From Halobacillus andaensis (GTDB lineage: Bacteria > Bacillota > Bacilli > Bacillales > Halobacillaceae): a stretch of DNA of 64,000 nucleotides. Of the stretch, positions 1 to 7,914 are shown one piece after another (within the stretch, counting starts at the first letter, position 1; each line of letters starts with the position of its first letter). Below the pieces are notes generated by a model. That model was given only the letters and a program-made list of their open reading frames with translations, made no database searches and was not told the DNA's origin. The translations under genes and the position numbers were made by a program. The stretch spans positions 1 through 64,000 of the forward strand of contig NZ_BMEL01000003.1 of assembly GCF_014636475.1 (NCBI RefSeq), given 5' to 3'.

Positions 1-33
1 ATTCGTTCGCCGCCTCAAAACAGCGACTTAATC

Positions 34-62
34 AATATATCATGTGTTTAAGTTGAAGTCAA
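34..62 (-). promoter_or_regulatory. rRNA operon promoter, proximal
   Basis: On the minus strand a TTGACT box (57-62) and a TATATT box (34-39) are 17 bases apart. They are followed by a G/C-rich leader (GTCGCTG...) of the kind that precedes 16S rRNA genes in Bacillus. Transcription would run leftwards off the window. In B. subtilis an rrn operon lies next to ygxA, which supports the call. The rRNA gene itself is outside the window. Confidence 0.7.
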
Positions 63-127
63 TAACTTTTTCATGATATTTAATTTGTTTTCTTGCGATG
101 TCGCGACCTCTTGTTGCGACGTTTAAT

Positions 128-157
128 AATATACCACGCTTTTAAAGACAGCGTCAA
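128..157 (-). promoter_or_regulatory. rRNA operon promoter, distal
   Basis: A second minus-strand pair, TTGACG (152-157) and TATATT (128-133), has an 18-base spacer and lies about 95 bases upstream of the proximal one. Tandem promoters with near-consensus boxes are typical of Bacillus rrn operons. The stretch between them carries GTCGC/GCGAC inverted repeats. Confidence 0.6.
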
Positions 158-170
158 TATGTTTTTTAAT

Positions 171-207
171 AAAAAACCCTTTCTTTTATCATAACAAAGA
201 AAGGGCC
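171..207 (-). terminator. Rho-independent terminator of ygxA
   Basis: The arms CCCTTTCTTT (177-186) and AAAGAAAGGG (196-205) form a 10-bp stem. On the minus strand it is followed by six T's. It separates ygxA from the rrn promoters. Confidence 0.85.
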
Positions 208-220
208 TTCATTTAATAGA

Positions 221-1102
221 TTAGTTTTCCTCATTTCTAGAAGCTTTATACATTCGGTGATAGATGTTTATTCCCTTCGTATCCTGCAACACAATCTCTA
301 CTAGTTCTTTTTCTACTAAATACTCGATCATAGAAGAAAGGTCCAGCGCATATTCTTTAATTTCCGGATGCACTTTTAATTCTCCAAATGACCAGGGTTC
401 TTCCCTTTGGTTCATTAAATCCAGGAGATGCTTGGCACTTGTTTTTGCTCGTATACTAACGGCATGCTCTACCGCTAAGGTCATGAGCTGCACCCTCTTT
501 TCAGTTGATTCTTTACTCATGATCAATTCTTCATAATACTTATAGATTTCTGGTTCAATTTTCTTTACTTGATTCCATACAGTGACTTCAGGGTGAAAAC
601 CTTTTTCAATAATCGCAAGTCTTGCTAAGTAATGTAAGGAATGAACCATCCGACTATAAGCATCTAGATGATGGCCATTTTCATATAAATCTTTTGATTC
701 ACTGTAACTGCGAATCAATTTCGCAAATTCAATAGCCTTTTTCAAGTCCCTCGTACCTGATGGAAATGAGCGAAGCTTTTCTTTAAGTTCGCTAATGTAA
801 TCATTTCTTTCAAATATTATGGATCCATTAATCACCCATTCCACTGAACGTCGATAAGAACTGGTGTCGATCCAGTGCTGCAATAATTGTTCATCTACAA
901 TATGCATTGCTGCTGTTTTTCCCTCAAAATCATAATGCTTCACATACCAAGGTTCCTTTGCTTCTCGCACAATGATAAACAAAATGACATCAAAATTATC
1001 AGTGACTGGGCTGATCGGTTTTTTCTTTTCTAAAATTAAAATGCCAAGAGTATTCACTTGGCTGGCTCTTTCTTGGTAAATGGGCCGTAATAGATCTTCC
1101 AT
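221..1102 (-). CDS. ygxA: YgxA-like nucleotidyltransferase-like protein
   Basis: A 293-residue soluble protein with no signal peptide or membrane segment. It matches the YgxA/nucleotidyltransferase-like family by composition and above all by position: in B. subtilis ygxA sits between ygzB/perR and an rrn operon, exactly as here. The N-terminal third looks like a degenerate nucleotidyltransferase fold. The middle is helical, and the C-terminal ~70 residues resemble a winged helix. The substrate is not known for the family. It is divergent from ygzB and closed by its own terminator. Confidence 0.75.
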   Translation of the reverse strand: MEDLLRPIYQERASQVNTLGILILEKKKPISPVTDNFDVILFIIVREAKEPWYVKHYDFEGKTAAMHIVDEQLLQHWIDTSSYRRSVEWVINGSIIFERNDYISELKEKLRSFPSGTRDLKKAIEFAKLIRSYSESKDLYENGHHLDAYSRMVHSLHYLARLAIIEKGFHPEVTVWNQVKKIEPEIYKYYEELIMSKESTEKRVQLMTLAVEHAVSIRAKTSAKHLLDLMNQREEPWSFGELKVHPEIKEYALDLSSMIEYLVEKELVEIVLQDTKGINIYHRMYKASRNEEN

Positions 1103-1233
1103 TAAAGTTCCCCCATATCGTAATTCGGTACATTATGTTATTCGATATAGAATAGCAAATTCCTGTCCATAAATATATTTTTCTCATAAAAAATGCTATA
1201 CTACGGTTGTAAGCTTACTAGGAGGGAAATCAG

Positions 1234-1611
1234 TTGGCGTTAAAATATACGAGTAAAATTAACAAAATTCGTTCGTTTGCTTTTTGGCTGATTTTTATTG
1301 GGTTTGGCGTCATGTACATAGGTCTTCTTTTTAAAGAAACGGCCTGGGCGATGGCTATATTCATGATTATGGGAATGGGCTTTATTGGATTAAGTACCGT
1401 TGTTTATTTTTGGATCGGAATGCTTTCTACAAAAACCATCCAAATTGTGTGTCCTAGCTGTGAAAAACCGACAAAAATGCTCGGTCGTGTCGATGCGTGC
1501 ATGCATTGTAAACAGCCCTTAACAATGGATAAGTCATTAGAAGGTAAAGAGTTTGATGAGAAATATAATTCAAAACGCTACCAAAAGCAAGAAGCCGATC
1601 AACGGACATAA
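1234..1611 (+). CDS. ygzB: YgzB family membrane protein with zinc ribbon
   Basis: A 125-residue protein. Two hydrophobic segments (about residues 15-35 and 42-65) are followed by a cytosolic zinc-ribbon with CPSC and CMHC pairs (about 76-95). The start is a TTG at 1234, chosen because AGGAGGG (1220-1226) lies at good spacing and no ATG gives a comparable N-terminus. In B. subtilis ygzB neighbours perR in the same arrangement. Function is unknown. It converges on perR and shares a bidirectional terminator with it. Confidence 0.8.
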   Translation: MALKYTSKINKIRSFAFWLIFIGFGVMYIGLLFKETAWAMAIFMIMGMGFIGLSTVVYFWIGMLSTKTIQIVCPSCEKPTKMLGRVDACMHCKQPLTMDKSLEGKEFDEKYNSKRYQKQEADQRT

Positions 1612-1616
1612 TAAAA

Positions 1617-1647
1617 AAAGGACCTGCTGGGATCAGCAGGTCCTTTT
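1617..1647. terminator. Bidirectional terminator between ygzB and perR
   Basis: A perfect 10-bp stem GGACCTGCTG (1620-1629) / CAGCAGGTCC (1634-1643) is flanked by an A-run on the left and TTTT on the right. It can serve both converging genes. Confidence 0.88.
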
Positions 1648-1672
1648 ACTTTGTTTATTCCATCCCCATCAT

Positions 1673-2110
1673 TTAATGGGCAGCTTTAGCTTTGCATTCC
1701 GAACAAGTTCCATACACTTCCATGCGATGATGACTTACAGTAAATCCAGTCACCTGTTCAGCTAATGATTCCACTTCATTTAAACTAGGATAGTGAAAAT
1801 CAACGATCTTGCCGCATGATTCACAAATTGCGTGATAATGATCAGAAGTATTGCAATCGAAACGGCTAGATGAATCTCCATAAGTTAGTTCTCTGACGAG
1901 GCCGATTTCTCTAAACACGCGAAGGTTGTTATAAACCGTGGCTACGCTCATGTTAGGAAATTTGCTCTCTAATGCTTTGTATATTTCATCAGCTGTAGGG
2001 TGAGTCATAGAATTCAGTAGGTATTCAAGCACCGCATGACGTTGTGGTGTTATTCGTACCCCAGAATCTTTTAACGTATCTATGGCTTCTTGAAGTCGAT
2101 GATCTGACAC
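1673..2110 (-). CDS. perR: Peroxide-responsive repressor PerR (Fur family)
   Basis: Dimeric metal-dependent repressor of peroxide stress genes. The winged helix occupies about residues 1-85, with a Fur recognition helix containing [12 protein letters not shown]. The C-terminal metal domain carries structural-zinc pairs CESC and CSEC, and the sensing histidines lie in DHYHAICE and DFHYP. I place the start at the GTG at 2110: it gives 145 residues, the length I recall for B. subtilis PerR, with GAGG 9 bases upstream. An upstream ATG sits only 3 bases from the same ribosome site. Two PerR-box-like sites lie upstream, so autoregulation is likely. bcp, a peroxidase gene, is nearby. Confidence 0.93.
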   Translation of the reverse strand: MSDHRLQEAIDTLKDSGVRITPQRHAVLEYLLNSMTHPTADEIYKALESKFPNMSVATVYNNLRVFREIGLVRELTYGDSSSRFDCNTSDHYHAICESCGKIVDFHYPSLNEVESLAEQVTGFTVSHHRMEVYGTCSECKAKAAH

Positions 2111-2146
2111 CGTCATGCACCTCGCTTTCATAAACTGATTCTTGAT

Positions 2147-2177
2147 TTAGAATATTATTAAATTAGAATCCTTATAA
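2147..2177 (-). promoter_or_regulatory. Two adjacent PerR-box-like operators
   Basis: Against the consensus TTATAATnATTATAA, 2163-2177 (TTAGAATCCTTATAA) matches 12 of 14 defined bases. 2147-2161 (TTAGAATATTATTAA) matches 10 or 11. The two start 16 bases apart, just upstream of perR. The match was made by eye and not statistically tested. Confidence 0.6.
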
Positions 2178-2237
2178 TTAGTTTAACCTGCTTGTTAATC
2201 TATTGTCAAACTAAGTTAATAGCTATTCTATGATCCA

Positions 2238-2795
2238 TCAAACATCAGGGTGTAAAGGGACTTCCTTCCCGCCTAAACGATGGTTTACGTATCGTGCCGC
2301 TACAAACAATAAATCAGATAAACGGTTTAAATAGGTGATGACAAGTGGATTGTTTACTTCTTCTTCTAGTCCAACCGCCGTTCGCTCAGCTCTTCTCACA
2401 ATTGTTCGCGCCATATGAAAAGCTGCAGAAGACTCATGCCCTGAAGGCAGAATAAAGTTCTTCAATGGGGCTAATTCTTCATCCCATTGATCAATTTGCT
2501 TTTCTAGTTCTTCTATATGTTCGTTTTTCAACTTCCATTTTACTTCCTTCCCTTTCGGCGTGGCTAATTCAGCCCCGACATGAAAAAGGATCGTTTGAAT
2601 TTTATGCATGGCCGCTATAAATGATTCTTTCCCATCCCAATCTTCTCTACTTAAGTGACTTAATGCCACCCCTATAGAAGAGTTTGCTTCATCACAAGTA
2701 CCATAAGCTTCTACACGCAAGTCATTTTTGGCTACTCGTGTACCGTAAATTAGCGATGTTTCCCCTTTATCACCTGATCTTGTATAGATACGCAT
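2238..2795 (-). CDS. ATP:cob(I)alamin adenosyltransferase, PduO type
   Basis: Transfers adenosyl from ATP to cob(I)alamin to make coenzyme B12. The 185-residue single-domain enzyme has the N-terminal signature RSGDKGETSLIYG...RVEAYGTCDEANS, which forms the ATP site. It also has the VRRAER motif and a C-terminal YLNRLSDLLFVAARY helix, all typical of the PduO/YvqK family. It starts two bases after the hydroxyacid dehydrogenase stop, so the two are co-transcribed. A role in scavenging B12 for an adenosylcobalamin enzyme elsewhere is inference. Confidence 0.92.
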   Translation of the reverse strand: MRIYTRSGDKGETSLIYGTRVAKNDLRVEAYGTCDEANSSIGVALSHLSREDWDGKESFIAAMHKIQTILFHVGAELATPKGKEVKWKLKNEHIEELEKQIDQWDEELAPLKNFILPSGHESSAAFHMARTIVRRAERTAVGLEEEVNNPLVITYLNRLSDLLFVAARYVNHRLGGKEVPLHPDV

Positions 2796-2797
2796 GA

Positions 2798-3748
2798 TTA
2801 ATACCCCCGTTTAGGATCGATTACGTTTTCCAGCTTATCGTCCTTTAAGTATGCTTTTAAATTACGTTCAAATAAATCAAATCCTCTCGGAACGTAATGT
2901 GGTGATATTCCGGAAAGATGCGGTGTGATTGTAATGTTTTCTTCATCCCAAAACACATGATCTTCTGGCAGCGGCTCCTCTTCAAACACATCCAAGACCG
3001 CGTGGGCCACATCTCCTGAGCGCACTGCATCAAGGATATCCTCACTTTTCACAAGGTCTCCTCTTCCCATATTAAGAAAAACGGAATGAGAAGGCATTTT
3101 CGTAAAGTGTTCTCTTTTCAACAAGTACCGTGTCCCTGACGTACTAGGTAAGACGGCAACGAGATAATCAGCCGCTTCAAGCGCTTGATCCATTTCCTCT
3201 ACTTTGTACGTTTCGTCAAAACACTCCGTTGATTTTCCAGACCGTGAAACACCGATCGTCTTCATTTGAAAAGCTCGGGCAAGTCTCGCTGTTTCTTGAG
3301 CAATAGCCCCTGTTCCCAGCAACACCATTGTACGATTATTAATTTCTTTCATCGGAACACGGCGATCCCACTTGTGATCCCGTTCCCTTTGAGTGAGCAT
3401 TTTAGCGTTACGGGCGACTTGAAGTATCATTGATAAAGCATACTCAGCCATAGGTTTAGCATGAATGCCTCTTACATTTGTCACAAGAATATCTTGCTTA
3501 TCAATTTCATTAAAAGGCATGCGATCCATCCCTGCAGATAGGACCATGATCCACTTCAACTGCTTTGCGGCTCGGATTCTCTCCTTGTTTAAATCTTCCC
3601 CGTATGTAACAAATACATCCGCTTTAGGTAAATGTTCTTCCGCCTCTTCAATTCCATGACAGAAAAGAAATTCTACTTCACCGAATGTTTGTTCAAAGTG
3701 TTCTCTAATATCATCAGGTACACGTTTGATGGCTGACAATATAAGCAT
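2798..3748 (-). CDS. D-2-hydroxyacid dehydrogenase (NAD(P)-dependent)
   Basis: A 316-residue member of the D-isomer-specific 2-hydroxyacid dehydrogenase family. The substrate-binding halves flank a Rossmann domain with the dinucleotide motif LGTGAIAQETA (about residue 142). Catalytic residues are visible: Arg in NMGRGDLV, Glu in DVFEEEPLP and His in TPHLSG. GGAGGGG precedes the ATG. It is first in a two-gene unit with the cobalamin adenosyltransferase; no metabolic link between the two is obvious. The exact substrate (glyoxylate, hydroxypyruvate or other) cannot be told from the sequence. Confidence 0.88.
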   Translation of the reverse strand: MLILSAIKRVPDDIREHFEQTFGEVEFLFCHGIEEAEEHLPKADVFVTYGEDLNKERIRAAKQLKWIMVLSAGMDRMPFNEIDKQDILVTNVRGIHAKPMAEYALSMILQVARNAKMLTQRERDHKWDRRVPMKEINNRTMVLLGTGAIAQETARLARAFQMKTIGVSRSGKSTECFDETYKVEEMDQALEAADYLVAVLPSTSGTRYLLKREHFTKMPSHSVFLNMGRGDLVKSEDILDAVRSGDVAHAVLDVFEEEPLPEDHVFWDEENITITPHLSGISPHYVPRGFDLFERNLKAYLKDDKLENVIDPKRGY

Positions 3749-3852
3749 TGTACCCCTCCTATCCTATTTTCTTCTATTCTTATATGTAAATATAGATCAT
3801 CGCAACTTATAGGTAAAGGAGTTAAACTTCATTACCCTTTATAATAAAAATG

Positions 3853-3881
3853 AAACCGTGATAGTCTGCCTATCACGGTTT
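3853..3881 (-). terminator. Terminator downstream of bcp
   Basis: AAACCGTGATAG (3853-3864) pairs perfectly with CTATCACGGTTT (3870-3881) around a five-base loop. It sits directly after the bcp stop on the minus strand. Confidence 0.82.
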
Positions 3882-3886
3882 TAAAA

Positions 3887-4357
3887 TTACGCTAGTTTTT
3901 CGCGGATAAATTGTAACGCTGATTCAACGTGTCCATCTACTTTTACTTTACGATAATCTTCGGCAAGCTTTCCTTCTTTATCGATTATAAACGTAGATCG
4001 TTCAATGCCGTAATATTCTTTGCCAAAGTTTTTCTTCAGCTTCCACACACCATACTCTTCAGCCACTTTGTGATCTTCATCAGCTAATAACAAGAACGGA
4101 AGATCGTGCTTATCAATAAACTTCTTATGGCTTTCAATTGGATCTGGACTTACGCCAAGTACAACGGCATCTAAGTCAGCAAAGCTTTCATGGTGATCGC
4201 GGAAATCACACGCTTCTGTTGTACATCCAGGGGTCATGTCTTTCGGATAAAAGTATAGAACTACGTTTTGACCTTTATAATCGGATAATTTAACCTTTTC
4301 ACCTGTGTGGGCCGTTAGTTCAAAATCTGGCGCTTGTTGTCCTACTTCTACTGTCAT
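3887..4357 (-). CDS. bcp: Thiol peroxidase Bcp/PrxQ
   Basis: Atypical 2-Cys peroxiredoxin that reduces H2O2 and organic hydroperoxides using thioredoxin. In the 156-residue protein the peroxidatic Cys lies in TPGCTTEAC near residue 45, with the resolving Cys five residues on. The conserved KDMTPG and SPDP segments and a final helix complete the fold. AGGAGGGATTTAAGT precedes the ATG. B. subtilis ygaF occupies the same place next to hemL. perR is nearby, but I saw no PerR box directly in front of bcp. Confidence 0.93.
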   Translation of the reverse strand: MTVEVGQQAPDFELTAHTGEKVKLSDYKGQNVVLYFYPKDMTPGCTTEACDFRDHHESFADLDAVVLGVSPDPIESHKKFIDKHDLPFLLLADEDHKVAEEYGVWKLKKNFGKEYYGIERSTFIIDKEGKLAEDYRKVKVDGHVESALQFIREKLA

Positions 4358-4421
4358 ACTTAAATCCCTCCTAAATCATTTCTCCTTTAAGAGTATCGTA
4401 TCTGCAGATAAACTTCCAATC

Positions 4422-4832
4422 TCAGCTATCTCTTTTTGAGGTTTGCCAGACTTTTGCGACTAAAGCTGCAGGAATAGTATAACCAATCATGGCTTCTATA
4501 AGGGCGATCCAGCGACCAACACCAATAGGCATTAAATCACCATACCCCACTGTAAATAAAGTGACCCCGCTAAAATAAATACCTCTTGAAATTTCATGCC
4601 CCCACGATGGTGGATCATGGTGCACTGTTCTCATAAATACCTCTACCCCTTGTACGGATAAGGAAGCATAAATCAACCCAAAGCCAATCATAATTACGGT
4701 GTATAAAAGAACAAGGGTAATAAAAATATGAAAGGAAAACATATGATGTTCAATTTCTAATGAAGTAAACAATTGCCTGATGCTCCCTATTATGAGCAAA
4801 AAGCATACCATTGCAATAAATATCGTCATCAT
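4422..4832 (-). CDS. Small potassium channel (Ion_trans_2 type)
   Basis: A 136-residue membrane protein. Helices lie at about residues 3-22 and 33-58, then a pore loop with the K+ selectivity filter TVGYGDLMPIG (about 93-103) and a last helix at about 108-128. It has no RCK/TrkA-N regulatory domain, so it is a minimal channel subunit that would act as a tetramer. The ribosome site is weak (AAAGGATCG). It is divergent from hemL. Physiological role is not evident; K+ flux in osmotic adjustment is plausible in a halophile. Confidence 0.85.
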   Translation of the reverse strand: MMTIFIAMVCFLLIIGSIRQLFTSLEIEHHMFSFHIFITLVLLYTVIMIGFGLIYASLSVQGVEVFMRTVHHDPPSWGHEISRGIYFSGVTLFTVGYGDLMPIGVGRWIALIEAMIGYTIPAALVAKVWQTSKRDS

Positions 4833-4971
4833 AAGGCCACGATCCTTTTTAAAAGTAGACAGGCTTACTCACTAGATATGCGAGTCCTTTCTTTATTATG
4901 AATGCTCGCTGGTCTTCTGCTTAAACAAATCGTGTTAGAATATAGGATGAATGTTTTTTGGAGGGATATAA

Positions 4972-6270
4972 ATGAACTTTACACAATCTGAATTATTATA
5001 TGAAGAAGCACAGAAACACATCGTCGGAGGCGTCAATTCTCCTTCACGTGCCTACAAAGGGGTAGGCGGCGGAACTCCGGTATACATGGACCGCGGGGAA
5101 GGCGCTTATTTCTATGATGTAGATGGACAGAAATACATTGATTACTTAGGAGCATATGGTCCAATTATCACAGGTCACGCCCACCCACATATTACGCACG
5201 CCATTATTGAAGCTGCTCAAAACGGGGTACTGTACGGAACACCAACTTCTCTAGAAAATCGTTTTGCTAAAATGCTGAAAGATGTGATCCCTTCTCTTGA
5301 TAAGGTACGATTCGTCAATTCAGGGACAGAAGCAGTAATGACGACGATTCGAGTCGCACGCGCTTATACAGGGAGAAATAAAATTATAAAATTTGCTGGA
5401 TGTTACCATGGCCACTCTGACCTTGTGCTCGTCGCAGCCGGTTCAGGACCTTCTACCTTAGGAACACCTGACTCTGCAGGCGTACCTGCTTCTATTGCAC
5501 AAGACGTGATTACCGTCCCTTTTAACGATATTGAACCGTTTAAGCAAGCTCTTGAAAAGTTCGGGGACGAAATAGCCGGAGTTCTTGTTGAACCGATCGT
5601 TGGGAATTTCGGCATTGTAGAGCCTAAACCAGGATTTCTTCAGCAAGTTAATGATCTAACACACGACGCTGGAGCTCTTGTTATATATGATGAAGTCATT
5701 ACAGCTTTTCGCTTTACGTACGGAAGTGCTCAACAGTTGTTAGACATTGAACCTGACATGACAGCGCTGGGTAAAATCATTGGCGGCGGTCTTCCGATTG
5801 GAGCCTATGGTGGTCGTGCTGATATTATGGAACAAGTGGCTCCGCTGGGTCCTGCTTACCAAGCAGGAACGATGGCTGGCAATCCCGCTTCGATGTCAGC
5901 AGGCATTGCTTGTCTAGAGGTGCTAAAACAAGATGGAGTTTATGAAGAAATGGATCGTTTAGGAGCTATGCTTGAACAGGGCATTTTAGAAAAAGCAGAA
6001 ACTCATGACATCGAACTAACGGTGAACCGATTAAAAGGGGCGCTCACTGTCTATTTCACTAATGAAAAAGTAGAAAACTACGAACAAGCAGAAAATACAA
6101 ACGGAGAGCAATTCGCTCAATTTTTTAAATTAATGCTTGAGGAAGGCATTAATTTAGCACCGTCAAAATATGAAGCATGGTTTTTAACGACCGCCCATAA
6201 AGAAGAAGATATTCAACAAACCATAGAAGCGGTCGATCGAACATTTAAAAAAATGGCTGAACATCTCTAA
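4972..6270 (+). CDS. hemL: Glutamate-1-semialdehyde 2,1-aminomutase
   Basis: PLP enzyme that converts glutamate-1-semialdehyde to 5-aminolevulinate for haem synthesis. Its 432 residues match the family. The N-terminal [16 protein letters not shown] motif, the [19 protein letters not shown] substrate region, YDEVITAF, and the PLP lysine in [11 protein letters not shown] (about 267) are all present. GGAGGG precedes the ATG. Bacilli often carry two copies, hemL in the hem operon and gsaB beside bcp/perR. By position this is the gsaB-type copy. Confidence 0.95.
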   Translation: MNFTQSELLYEEAQKHIVGGVNSPSRAYKGVGGGTPVYMDRGEGAYFYDVDGQKYIDYLGAYGPIITGHAHPHITHAIIEAAQNGVLYGTPTSLENRFAKMLKDVIPSLDKVRFVNSGTEAVMTTIRVARAYTGRNKIIKFAGCYHGHSDLVLVAAGSGPSTLGTPDSAGVPASIAQDVITVPFNDIEPFKQALEKFGDEIAGVLVEPIVGNFGIVEPKPGFLQQVNDLTHDAGALVIYDEVITAFRFTYGSAQQLLDIEPDMTALGKIIGGGLPIGAYGGRADIMEQVAPLGPAYQAGTMAGNPASMSAGIACLEVLKQDGVYEEMDRLGAMLEQGILEKAETHDIELTVNRLKGALTVYFTNEKVENYEQAENTNGEQFAQFFKLMLEEGINLAPSKYEAWFLTTAHKEEDIQQTIEAVDRTFKKMAEHL

Positions 6271-6284
6271 TTTCAGCTTACAAT

Positions 6285-6320
6285 AAGCGTACATCCTATT
6301 AAGGGTGTGCGCTTTTCTAA
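6285..6320 (+). terminator. Probable terminator of hemL
   Basis: AAGCGTACATCC and GGGTGTGCGCTTTT form a stem with G-T pairs around a short TATTAA loop, ending in TTTT. Confidence 0.6.
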
Positions 6321-6431
6321 TCTGGTTAGAGCCGTTATGATAAGGGTAGTGTTCACATAACATTCTATATTTCAGCAGTACCTATCGGATATAATGAATG
6401 AGTAATAATTTTACAGATAAGGATGAATAAC

Positions 6432-7502
6432 ATGAAGCTTGGAGCTCGCATGATGAAAACAGGACTCGCTGTTGCTGTCGCTTTATATATAGCCAGCCTG
6501 TTAGGATTTATCAGCCCGTTACTCGCCGCTATTGCAGCGATCTTCTCTATTCAGCCATCGATTTACAGGTCATACCAATCGATCGTTGAACAAATTCAAG
6601 CCAATATAATAGGTGCAGTCGTAGCGATTATTGCGGTTTTCACTCTAGGAAACGATCCTTTCATCGTTGCCTTCGCGATTATCGTCGTCATTGGATTAAC
6701 GATGAACTTGAAAATGAATGAAAATACGATTTCTTTAGCAGCAGTAGCTGTTATCGCCCTTATGGATTCAACAGACCAAACCTTCATTTATTTCGCAGCC
6801 TCACGTTTTGCGTCTCTGATCTTAGGGATATTAGCAGCTTTTCTTGTTAATTTAATCTTTGTGCCTCCGAAGTACGAAACGAGGCTCTTTACAAAAATTG
6901 ATACGGCAACGAATGAAATTTTACAGTGGCTGCGCGTCATGACACGCCAACTATCTGATGAGCCAGCTTTAAAATATGAGATTACACGGATTCAAGACAA
7001 TATTCGCTGGACTGACCATACTTACCTTCTCTATTCGGAAGAACGTACGTATTTTAAAGGCTCACGTTTTTCAAAAGGGCGAAAGCTTGTCTTGTTCAGG
7101 CAGCTCATCACCACGACGAAAAAATCATTTGATGTATTAAAAGCCTTTTATCGATTAGATAGTAAGATTGAACAAATTCCTGATGAATTCCAAGATGCCC
7201 TCGTCGGAGAATTGGATAAATTAATTAATGCCCACGAAAAGCTGCTTCTAAGTTTAAAAGGTCGCATACGAGAAACGCATAGAAAATCGCTGCGTCAAAT
7301 AGAAGAACCAAACATTCCGATGCTTGTGGAACGTTTGATGAAAGAATATGAAGATAGCAACCATCATCCGGATAAGCTTGTCTTTCTTCCACTCGCTTCT
7401 CAGCTGATGGAATACTACTACCAGCTCGAAAAACTTAAGCGACTGTTGAAGAGTTATCAAAAGTATAATCCAAATAATTACCTTCAAACGACTGATAAAT
7501 AA
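6432..7502 (+). CDS. ygaE: YgaE-like aromatic acid exporter family protein
   Basis: Membrane protein of the ArAE/FUSC-like family (DUF939). An N-terminal block has about five hydrophobic helices (residues 5-140), and a soluble helical region of about 200 residues is rich in Lys/Arg/Glu. The start is taken at 6432 (MKLGARMMKTG) because the earlier in-frame ATG at 6423 directly abuts AAGG. In B. subtilis ygaE lies between ygaD and the hemL-type gene, as here. Transport of aromatic carboxylates is assumed for the family and not demonstrated for this gene. Confidence 0.8.
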   Translation: MKLGARMMKTGLAVAVALYIASLLGFISPLLAAIAAIFSIQPSIYRSYQSIVEQIQANIIGAVVAIIAVFTLGNDPFIVAFAIIVVIGLTMNLKMNENTISLAAVAVIALMDSTDQTFIYFAASRFASLILGILAAFLVNLIFVPPKYETRLFTKIDTATNEILQWLRVMTRQLSDEPALKYEITRIQDNIRWTDHTYLLYSEERTYFKGSRFSKGRKLVLFRQLITTTKKSFDVLKAFYRLDSKIEQIPDEFQDALVGELDKLINAHEKLLLSLKGRIRETHRKSLRQIEEPNIPMLVERLMKEYEDSNHHPDKLVFLPLASQLMEYYYQLEKLKRLLKSYQKYNPNNYLQTTDK

Positions 7503-7660
7503 AAAGGAGACCCGGTGAGATATCCTTTAGACGAGGCTGGGACAAAACTGAATAAAGCTTAAAATAATCCGAACGATTCTATTGAAATCAGTTCGGATTA
7601 TTTATATTAAATCGAAATTACACCATCGCTCCGTCAAAATACTTCGCTTTCCGGGGCACC

Positions 7661-7727
7661 GGGTACCAGGTACCGAAATTCACACTTGGCACTTCGCTCT
7701 TTTACAGCTTTTCGGTACCTGGTACCC
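7661..7727. repeat. 18-bp perfect inverted repeat with GGTACC core
   Basis: GGGTACCAGGTACCGAAA (7661-7678) is the exact reverse complement of 7710-7727, with a 31-base loop. Each arm contains two GTACC units. Related units recur at 56928-57080. Confidence 0.85.
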
Positions 7728-7847
7728 TTAGGACCCTTCCACTCCTGCGGAAGAACGAGTGAGCCGAGATCGCCGAGTGTGGGTTTTACGAGGAAGCTTG
7801 GGCGCTCGTGCGCGGAAAGGGAAGCGTCCTTCGCTCCTGACAGCAAG

Positions 7848-7885
7848 AAAAAAAGCTTATGGAAAACCAGAGTTTTCCATAAGCT
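7848..7885 (-). terminator. Terminator of the ABC transporter gene
   Basis: A perfect 14-bp stem (7854-7867 with 7872-7885, loop CAGA on the plus strand) is followed on the minus strand by seven T's. It lies just downstream of the transporter stop. Confidence 0.85.
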
Positions 7886-7887
7886 GA

Positions 7888-7914
7888 GGAGACCCGATGT
7901 GGTCTCCTTTTTTT
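7888..7914 (+). terminator. Plus-strand terminator, probably the original one of ygaE
   Basis: GGAGACC (7888-7894) pairs with GGTCTCC (7901-7907) and is followed by seven T's. A decayed copy of the same hairpin sits right after the ygaE stop at 7506-7525. Confidence 0.7.

Larger units (their letters stand above)
7506..7912. repeat. Composite non-coding repeat inserted in the ygaE terminator
   Basis: This gene-free block combines several modules. A segment at 7527-7605 is shared with 38113-38210 and has arms AATAATCCGAAC / GTTCGGATTATT. A tcgctccgtcaaaat module follows, then a long GGTACC dyad (7661-7727). A CTCCTGCGG-type module at about 7738-7795 is shared with 23279-23335. The 9-base sequence GGAGACCCG occurs at both ends (7506-7514 and 7888-7896), as if the ygaE terminator had been split or duplicated. 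No transposase is present. Confidence 0.6.
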
